Source: Rhodospirillales bacterium (GTDB lineage: Bacteria; Pseudomonadota; Alphaproteobacteria; UBA8366; Aestuariispiraceae). From it: a stretch of DNA of 45,195 nt. Every line of letters begins with the position of its first letter. Positions within the stretch are counted from its first letter, which is position 1. The position numbers and the translations under genes were made by a program. This document shows positions 16,029 to 21,545 of this stretch, piece after piece. The stretch covers positions 6,079 through 51,273 of the forward strand of contig NZSA01000087.1 in the NCBI GenBank assembly GCA_002696645.1, given 5' to 3'. Under the pieces are notes generated by a model that did not search any database, had not been told where the DNA came from, and saw nothing but the letters and a program-made list of their open reading frames with translations.

Positions 16029-17923
16029 GACGCAACCTCCTCTTCGTCTTCAACAACCTCATAGGCTGAAATCTCAATCGGGCCGCCATATGGGACGTCG
16101 AATTCAACATCGACACTCTGCCGCTTCCCGGCTTCGCAGGTGATCTCAAGAGTGTCATTGCTGACGCTCCCTATGGAGGCGCTGATGATCGTTAGGCGCT
16201 CTTCCGCATTCAGACCGCTCGCATCAGTAGAGATGACAACGTGTGAACTCACCGGCGAGGTGAAGATCAGCCGCCGTTTTTTCAGTTCTCTCCTGTCCGG
16301 GATAAGAGCGCGCTCGGAGATCAGTTCGATTGGACGCATTTCTTTGCGCGGCCTTGGCTTTGGTCCCGGTCCCGGACCTGGTCCCGGACTTGGTTCCGGG
16401 CCAGGATTTGGCCCCGGACCGGGAGGATCATCCGGGGAACCGAATTTCTGCGCGGCAGGCGGTGTGCGCTTTGGGTTGCTGCGCTTCATCGTGGTCGGTA
16501 CTTTTGCGCGCGGATCAGTCTCGGTGCCCGCTTCGTCCTCGGTGCGGAACCCTTCTGTCACGAAGAACTCGTTCATCTCGTCGAGATCGACGCTGTCAAC
16601 AGGTTGAGAACGAGCGACTTCTCTGATCCTGTTGCGGATTTCCTTTGCAAGCAGGGTAAACGCCCGCTCCCCCTGCGCCCGTAGAGTGGGGTCAGTGATG
16701 CGTTCTGCCGACAGCGTATCGTGCCGGGGATTTTCGAGACGTTTGAACCATTCGCCTTCTGCGGCGCTTTCCGGTTCGATGATGACGGCAAATTCCTTGT
16801 GGAGCGGAAAGCGCTTAAAGGGCTCATTGAAGTAGGCGAGATTGTCCGTGATATACATGCCGTTCCGGACGATCCCGACCGTGTACCGAAGACCGTCACG
16901 CAGAAGCATGTGCATCCTGACTTTGCCGAGTTCAGATACCTCGATAGTCTGAGTCACGGTCTGCGGATCAATAAGGCAATCATGCAGTGTGCGGGCGGCG
17001 TCGAATGAGTGCCGGGCATTCAGTTGATCGACGGCTTCGTTGACCTCTGGACTCTTGAAGAGGGTCTGAATGGTGTTCCGGTTGATCAGGATCGAACCGT
17101 TATCCAGCTCAAACTCCATCTCACGACGTTCAATAGCACAGAAAAAGTTGATAAGGATTGCTGCGGTCATCTCATAGCGCCAGTCCGTCCGGGTTTCCCT
17201 TAAACAAACTGAGAAGAGAGAGGTGCCTTGCTCCTTTCTGCGCAACCACTGCGGAATGTTTTCCGCAGCATCGACCGGCATGTATCCTTCGGTCTTACCC
17301 CAGTAGCCCTTGCGTCGTCGTTCAACTCCAGCGCTGTCCGAATGCGAAATGAACTGGGTCTTCCCCATACAAAGTGAGTGCGCCTGACCACCGGTTTCGT
17401 ACATCGTTGAGACAAAAACGGTCTGAATGTCCGAAAGCGCAAAGGTTGCATTCTTGCCGATGCCGAAAGAGCCGCCGGAACTGACATCCTCCTTAACGCT
17501 CATCCCGTCGGTTTTTGCCAGTGTGTGGAACGGCCTGCCCTCAACGCAAGGTCCGCGAACGCCCTTTGTGTTGAAGTCTGCTATCCTGAGAATTTGCAAT
17601 TCATCAGCTTTTAGCGCGCTGACCGCGTTACGGAAAAATCCGGTTTCTTTCTCCCTCGAAGCCGCCTCCGACTTCTTCAGGCACAGGTCTGCTGCCTCAC
17701 GATATTCTTCGATTGACGGAAACGCATCGGCAGGAAGGGAGATGACATCAAATCGCAAGACAACAGGTTTTGTCGCATCAGCGCGTGCGTCACGACTGTT
17801 CTGGCCCGTTTCGCGCGCAACGGCCGCAAAAGGATTTTCGCGGAATGTTTCGATCCCTGCGTCACTGAGGCCTTCGGCCTCACCACCGTTGTTCGGCAAA
17901 AATGCCAGTCCGATCTTACTCAT
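16025..17923 (-). CDS. GHKL ATPase (MutL/MORC-like, 'paraMORC') of a restriction-modification-linked system
   Basis: Protein of 632 residues with an N-terminal Bergerat-fold ATPase. The N box ARETGQNSRDA has E38, N42 and D45. The G1 region is ILRIADFNTKGVRG (111-124, D116). The glycine lid is SSGGSFGIGKNATFALS (148-164, K157). An S5-like transducer probably follows (about 230-440). A Gly-Pro-repeat linker (about 499-526) then joins a C-terminal beta-rich domain (about 530-620) ending in an acidic tail. No nuclease motif is visible. Iyer, Abhiman and Aravind described such ATPases in R-M neighbourhoods as MORC relatives thought to reshape DNA-protein complexes on ATP-driven dimerisation. Here it is downstream of dcm and vsr, and it overlaps the next gene by 4 bp. 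A helicase partner, common in related loci, is absent. Confidence 0.85.
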   Translation of the reverse strand: MSKIGLAFLPNNGGEAEGLSDAGIETFRENPFAAVARETGQNSRDARADATKPVVLRFDVISLPADAFPSIEEYREAADLCLKKSEAASREKETGFFRNAVSALKADELQILRIADFNTKGVRGPCVEGRPFHTLAKTDGMSVKEDVSSGGSFGIGKNATFALSDIQTVFVSTMYETGGQAHSLCMGKTQFISHSDSAGVERRRKGYWGKTEGYMPVDAAENIPQWLRRKEQGTSLFSVCLRETRTDWRYEMTAAILINFFCAIERREMEFELDNGSILINRNTIQTLFKSPEVNEAVDQLNARHSFDAARTLHDCLIDPQTVTQTIEVSELGKVRMHMLLRDGLRYTVGIVRNGMYITDNLAYFNEPFKRFPLHKEFAVIIEPESAAEGEWFKRLENPRHDTLSAERITDPTLRAQGERAFTLLAKEIRNRIREVARSQPVDSVDLDEMNEFFVTEGFRTEDEAGTETDPRAKVPTTMKRSNPKRTPPAAQKFGSPDDPPGPGPNPGPEPSPGPGPGPGPKPRPRKEMRPIELISERALIPDRRELKKRRLIFTSPVSSHVVISTDASGLNAEERLTIISASIGSVSNDTLEITCEAGKRQSVDVEFDVPYGGPIEISAYEVVEDEEEVAS

Positions 17924-17931
17924 GCTTGCCC

Positions 17932-18162
17932 CTATTTCTGACTAAGGCGGAACGAGTCATCGCCAGTTTTGCCGTTTCCTGAGAATCTGCTTTTTGCGGC
18001 ATCCAGCTCTCTCTGGAGTGCCCTGAAAATCTCCTTGGCATCTTCATCTTCGTATTCGTAGGACGCTTTGTTCGCCAGATTCCCGATCAGGCGAATGTCC
18101 TTGATGGCACGGTTGACCCTCGCTTCAGCCAGGTCGACGAACTTCTTCCTTTTGTCCCGCAT
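17932..18162 (-). CDS. Small conserved 76-aa protein preceding the GHKL ATPase
   Basis: Short charged helical protein: FVDLAEARVNRAIKDIRLIG (8-27), NLANKASYEYEDEDAKEIF (28-46), then a basic helix and a disordered tail. Very similar small proteins (FVELAExRVNKAxxxIRLIGNLSN...) are remembered next to R-M-linked ATPase/helicase genes, so it is probably a real subunit. Translation starts at 18162 with a good AAGGAAGG upstream, and it ends 8 bp before the ATPase start. It is the first gene after the 107-bp AT-rich spacer, so it may begin a second transcription unit. No enzymatic motif; a role as regulator or assembly factor is inference. Confidence 0.75.
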   Translation of the reverse strand: MRDKRKKFVDLAEARVNRAIKDIRLIGNLANKASYEYEDEDAKEIFRALQRELDAAKSRFSGNGKTGDDSFRLSQK

Positions 18163-18237
18163 TGCAGCCTTCCTTATGCGCTACATATATGACAGATTTT
18201 TCAGTTATTAGGAATATATTTCCACTATGTCGTCGAC

Positions 18238-18263
18238 ACATATCATAAATATATGAGATATGT
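18238..18263. promoter_or_regulatory. AT-rich inverted repeat in the spacer between vsr and the 76-aa gene
   Basis: ACATATC (18238-18244) and GATATGT (18257-18263) are perfect 7-bp arms, with an inner TCATA-AATA-TATGA repeat nested inside. The whole 18163-18269 spacer is far more AT-rich than its surroundings and is the only sizeable gap in the operon. It is a good candidate for an internal promoter and operator that lets the ATPase module be controlled separately from the methyltransferase. No classical terminator T-run is associated. Confidence 0.45.
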
Positions 18264-18269
18264 ATCGCC

Positions 18270-18689
18270 TTATATCGAATTAACCACCTGATTTTCAATG
18301 GTTTTTATGACATCTTGCGGGTCTGCGAACAGTTCACATTCCCAAACAGTCAGTATCTGCCAGCCGAGTGCCTCCAACTCAGTCTTCTTGCGGGCGTCCC
18401 GCTCTACTGTCCTGTGAAACTTCTCGGTCCAGAACTCTGTGCGCGTCTTAGGCATCGTCGCATTCGAACACCCTTCATGACGGTGCCAGAAGCACCCGTG
18501 AACGAAGATGACGGTGCGGTACTTCGGGAGAACGATGTCAGGCTTTCCAGGCAGGCCGGGCGCATGCAGCCGAAAGCGAAAGCCTCTCCGGTGGAGAAGG
18601 CTACGAAGAAGAACTTCGAGTTTAGTGTCTTTGCCCCGGATTCGGGACATGTTCCAGCTGCGGTGCTCTTTCGAAATCCGATCCGTCAC
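18270..18689 (-). CDS. vsr: Very-short-patch-repair (Vsr) endonuclease
   Basis: Endonuclease of 139 residues, the full family length, that nicks 5' of T in T:G mismatches produced by deamination of 5-methylcytosine. Family hallmarks are complete: the N-terminal MSRIRGKDTKLE (14-25), the catalytic block LPGKPDIVLPKYRTVIFVHG with the metal-binding aspartate, the FWHRHEGC segment and a C-terminal WECEL. It overlaps the upstream methyltransferase gene by 4 bp. In Dcm-like pairs Vsr protects methylated sites from mutation. In ATPase-linked loci Vsr-like enzymes have also been proposed to be the restriction nuclease. No other nuclease is recognisable in this operon, which makes the second idea worth considering. 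Confidence 0.93.
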   Translation of the reverse strand: MTDRISKEHRSWNMSRIRGKDTKLEVLLRSLLHRRGFRFRLHAPGLPGKPDIVLPKYRTVIFVHGCFWHRHEGCSNATMPKTRTEFWTEKFHRTVERDARKKTELEALGWQILTVWECELFADPQDVIKTIENQVVNSI

Positions 18690-20239
18690 GCATCATCATC
18701 TTTCATCTGATCCAGAACGTCGGCGATAATTGCAGCGATCTGCCTGGCCAGATATGGCGGCACGGCATTGCCCACCTGATGATACTGGGCGGTGCGCGGC
18801 CCCTCAAATCTGTAGTTGTCCGGGAAAGTCTGAAGGCGCGCGGCTTCTCTGACTGTCAGACTCCGGCACTGTACGGGGTCGTAGTGGATGAAGTAGTGCC
18901 CGTCCTTGGAGATGTGGGACGTGACGGTTGTCGAAGGCTGATCGGGCAGCTGGACCCGGAAACGGTCAGAGAACATCTTTCCTGCGCGACCAAGTTCTAC
19001 ATTGTCGTGGTTCGGGAGGAGACTCTCGGGAAAATCCGCCAGTTTTGGGCTTTTCCCTGTCACAGACGCAAACGATGCCGCGAAAGCATACCGGCGAAGA
19101 TCGGAGGGCATATGTCCGCGTGCTTCGTGACCGTCCAGGCGGTCGAGAAGCGGATCGTGAATGCCGTCAAACACGGCGTGCTGCAGCCTCGATCTGGCCG
19201 GGTAGTGTGTTGAACGCCGCTCCAGCTTCCTGCGTGTGCGATCCAGGTTGATGCTCATCAGATCAACCAGATCACCAGCATATTCGTGACCGTTCAGCTC
19301 ATGCCTGATCGCTACCGGATCAATTCCGGCGATCTCTCTTTGCCAGGCTTCAGGAGTGTCTCCACCTTTTGAAAGTCCGCTGCGGATGGCCGGGAGATTT
19401 CCGATGGCCTGCTTCAGTGTTGGCGGCTTATGCGGTTTGAGGCGCCCGGGCCGAACGTTGATGTCATTGCGGATTCCTACAATGAACATACGATGTCTTG
19501 CCTGCGGCACACCATACTCTTCCGCCCGGACAAGAAAGAGACGCGGATCGGCCTCCAGCCCGGGCAGCTCATCCGCAGACAGGGAGTACAGGCGGTAACC
19601 AAGTCCATTGGAAGACATGCCGAGGGCATCTTTCGGCGCGGTCAGGTCGGCTAGAATCCGATTGATGACCAGTTTGCCTTCAACCTTCGCCGACAGCAGT
19701 CCCTTGACGTTTTCCATCACGAAGACTGGCGGAGCATGATCTATAATGATCCGAAGATACTCGCGGTACAGAAAGTGCCGGATGTCCTTTTGAAACTCCG
19801 GGTCACCCATCATCCGTGACCGACCCACAAGTGAGTACGCCTGACAGGGCGGTCCGCCAACCAGTGCCCACCTCTTTTGCTTCTGAAGCCTGTCCGAAAT
19901 CAGATTGTGCACGCGCTTATGGTTGTCAGTTCCAAGCGAAATACGGATAGCTGACCGGTCGGCATGCGCCTTCTCGTTCGGATGAAGATCGTACAGTGCC
20001 CCAAGCGTAATATCGTCTTTCAGGTACCGGTAGTAGTCTTCAGTAAGCCCATCATCTTTGAAGGCTTTCAGGAAGTGTCGCAGCAGCAATGTCCGGTGTG
20101 CAAACTCGTCCTGTTCAATTGATATTGCGCTTCGGAAACAGGCATCTTTTGCACCGCGCGTCAGGGAGGCGAACCCCTCACCAAGGCCGCCCGGCCCCGC
20201 GAAAACGTCAACCAAAGGATAAGCGATCTTCCTGGTCAT
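18686..20239 (-). CDS. dcm: DNA (cytosine-5-)-methyltransferase
   Basis: C5-cytosine methyltransferase of 517 residues. All core motifs are in order: I (VDVFAGPGGLGEGF, 10-23), IV with the catalytic cysteine C132 (GGPPCQAYSLVGR), VI (ENVKGLL, 176-182), VIII (QARHRMF, 246-252), IX (RSLTVREAARLQTFPDNYRF) and X (QVGNAVPPYLA) near the end. The variable target-recognition region lies between about 280 and 440 and gives no clue to the target site. A loop between motifs I and IV (about 60-120) is longer than in simple enzymes. It overlaps the Phd-like gene upstream and vsr downstream by 4 bp each. Role: protective methylation for the restriction or defence complex. Confidence 0.95.
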   Translation of the reverse strand: MTRKIAYPLVDVFAGPGGLGEGFASLTRGAKDACFRSAISIEQDEFAHRTLLLRHFLKAFKDDGLTEDYYRYLKDDITLGALYDLHPNEKAHADRSAIRISLGTDNHKRVHNLISDRLQKQKRWALVGGPPCQAYSLVGRSRMMGDPEFQKDIRHFLYREYLRIIIDHAPPVFVMENVKGLLSAKVEGKLVINRILADLTAPKDALGMSSNGLGYRLYSLSADELPGLEADPRLFLVRAEEYGVPQARHRMFIVGIRNDINVRPGRLKPHKPPTLKQAIGNLPAIRSGLSKGGDTPEAWQREIAGIDPVAIRHELNGHEYAGDLVDLMSINLDRTRRKLERRSTHYPARSRLQHAVFDGIHDPLLDRLDGHEARGHMPSDLRRYAFAASFASVTGKSPKLADFPESLLPNHDNVELGRAGKMFSDRFRVQLPDQPSTTVTSHISKDGHYFIHYDPVQCRSLTVREAARLQTFPDNYRFEGPRTAQYHQVGNAVPPYLARQIAAIIADVLDQMKDDDA

Positions 20240-20415
20240 TCCGGTTCCCCAGCGCTGCCGCGAGGAGCCGCATTTGTCAGTCGCTCGTAGTCTTCAATAC
20301 TGAGAACCACGACGACTGGCCTACCATGTTTTTCGACTGATACAGGTTCTTGGCGCGCGGTATCAATCAGGTAGCCAAAGCGGTTTTTTGCATCACGGGC
20401 AGAGAGTGTTTTCAT
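20236..20415 (-). CDS. Phd/YefM-type antitoxin-like DNA-binding protein at the head of the operon
   Basis: Small protein of 59 residues from the ATG at 20415: KTLSARDAKNRFGYLIDTA then EPVSVEKHGRPVVVVLSIEDYERL, the complete Phd/YefM DNA-binding fold. No partner toxin (Doc, YoeB, VapC) is found on either side. Instead its stop codon overlaps the methyltransferase start (ATGA), so it is co-translated with dcm. An upstream in-frame ATG at 20448 would extend it by 11 residues, but the extension would swallow the palindrome at 20427-20444 and has no family match. Known: Phd proteins bind palindromes and autorepress. Inferred: here it replaces the C (controller) protein of R-M systems and sets methyltransferase expression. 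Confidence 0.8.
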   Translation of the reverse strand: MKTLSARDAKNRFGYLIDTARQEPVSVEKHGRPVVVVLSIEDYERLTNAAPRGSAGEPE

Positions 20416-20426
20416 GCAATATTGAT

Positions 20427-20444
20427 CCAAAATGGACATTTTGG
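20427..20444. promoter_or_regulatory. 18-bp palindrome upstream of the phd-like gene
   Basis: CCAAAATG-GA-CATTTTGG is a perfect 8-bp inverted repeat with a 2-bp centre. It ends 11 bp before the chosen start codon of the Phd-like gene and is the only strong palindrome at the operon head. A Phd/YefM autoregulatory operator is the natural interpretation; its sequence is not the TGTACA type known from yefM. Confidence 0.55.
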
Positions 20445-20448
20445 CCAT

Positions 20449-20779
20449 TGTGCATCAGGTACCGGTCGGATGCAATGCGATTGATTGTGCTCCATCCTTG
20501 ATAGGACGACAGTATCCGATTCGCGCAGAGCTGATCGCGGAGTACAAGGATCCTGCTAACCCTTATCCGGCAGGTTCGGTGGAGGGGGGACTGCTTCTCC
20601 ATCATGTCACGGGGGTATCTCCGTCCTCCTCCAACCGCCACGGGTCTGGCCCACCTTTAGGACCCTTGGCGCCTCGAGACCGGACTGACGGTCAATGGCG
20701 GTCCGTCACGACATAGGCGTGAGAGCGTTTCACGCGGCGGTACCGAGATATGTGGGTTCTCCGCGCTTCTTGGCATCGA
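20449..20779. other. Non-coding stretch between defence operon and tra remnant
   Basis: About 330 bp with no frame that resembles a known protein on either strand. It must hold the promoter of the defence operon near its left end, though no strong -35/-10 pair is evident. The rest is probably debris of the conjugative element. Confidence 0.4.
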
Positions 20780-21046
20780 TTACGCCCGATCCTGCGGTGG
20801 TTGAGTTCTGTCATGCACGTCTGGCGAACGATCCTTCTCAAATGCCATCTTTCCCAGCTTTGTCCGGACAACACGAGCACGCTCGCCGTCCTCGCCTTTG
20901 AGCTTGTCGGCCATCCAAAGCAGCGCCCCTTAGATCATGGCGCGATCATCGCCGGTCAGGTCCACGATACCCGCCTTGATGACGAGACAACCGAGTTCGA
21001 TCAGATGCCGTGTTCTCCTGCGGCGCTCCACCTGCCATGTGCGCAT
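20780..21046 (-). pseudogene. traD: Conjugal transfer protein TraD, disrupted by a nonsense codon
   Basis: The frame from ATG 21046 reads MRTWQVERRRRTRHLIELG, then LVIKAGIVDLTGDDRAMI. It then meets TAA (20930-20932) where the family has a tyrosine codon, and continues in the same frame GALLWMADKLKGEDGERAR to a natural stop at 20780. This is the small TraD of Ti-like/rhizobial transfer regions, about 88 codons when read through. The family accompanies TraC at oriT as a relaxosome accessory protein. The gene starts 1 bp after the traC stop. The single base change suggests recent inactivation, or that only the N-terminal half is made. Confidence 0.8.
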
Positions 21047-21047
21047 G

Positions 21048-21374
21048 TCATGTCGCGCTCGTTGTGCCTGATGCCGGTTGCGCGCCGCCCGGTTGCGTTT
21101 GAGCGCCGCCAGTGTCGCGGTCAGGCGCTGATGCAGTTCGCCGTGACCGACCCTGTAAGAACGCGGCGCCGCGCTTGGCCCACGCCTCCTTCTTTCCTGC
21201 ATCTCTGGTTTCGGCCAATGCGACGAGCGCGCCCGCCAGTTCCTCGGCCGAAAGTGTATAGGCTCCTGTGGCAATTACCAGGTCGCCGAGCTGCTACACC
21301 TTGCGAGTCTTCAGTTCCCGCGCCTTGTCTTCCAGCGCCTTCAGTTCTGCATCATAGTCCCGTGGCTTGCGCAT
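21048..21374 (-). pseudogene. traC: Conjugal transfer protein TraC, disrupted by a nonsense codon
   Basis: From ATG 21374 (GGAG 6 nt upstream) the frame reads MRKPRDYDAELKALEDKA, then RELKTRKV, then TAG (21294-21296) in place of an expected glutamine codon. It resumes QLGDLVIATGAYTLSAEELAG and AGKKEAWAKRGAAF to the natural stop at 21048. The intact product would be 108 residues, matching TraC of Ti-type plasmids, an accessory DNA-binding protein for the relaxase. It is divergent from traA with oriT between, the standard arrangement. The lesion is C-to-T on the coding strand (CAG to TAG). Confidence 0.8.
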
Positions 21375-21488
21375 GATCATCTCCATAAGCTTTTGATGGA
21401 ACGATGATAGTTGCGTAACCTGCTGAACGCAGTAATGTTGCCGGGACGGTCTGGCACGGGCCGGTCCACCCCGAGATTTTTTCGAGGG

Positions 21489-21523
21489 GGGGCGCACTTA
21501 TACGTCGTTCCGACGTGCGCTTG
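21489..21523 (-). other. Origin of transfer (oriT) of the RSF1010/Ti (MOB-Q) type
   Basis: On the minus strand the sequence TAAGTGCGCCC (21490-21500) matches the RSF1010 nick-region core as remembered (TAAGTGCGCCCT) in 11 of 12 positions. Beside it ACGTCG-ttc-CGACGT (21502-21516) forms a perfect hairpin, and outer arms GCGCAC (21492-21497) and GTGCGC (21515-21520) extend it. It sits between divergent traC and traA, where Ti-type elements keep oriT. Unlike the neighbouring genes it looks undamaged, so it could be mobilised in trans. Confidence 0.7.
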
Positions 21524-21545
21524 GCCGTGCCAATGCTTGATCGCG

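Noticed and set aside
16350-16435. Repeated GGTCCCGG-like units that could look like a repeat array
   Set aside because: They encode the Gly-Pro linker of the GHKL ATPase in frame; not CRISPR or a non-coding repeat.
20432-20716. A 94-codon plus-strand frame next to the phd-like gene
   Set aside because: It would start inside the candidate operator and ends in proline/serine-rich noise; no homology recognised.
20750-21376. A 208-codon plus-strand frame over the traC/traD region
   Set aside because: The minus strand carries traC and traD homology; the plus frame is low-complexity and has no match.
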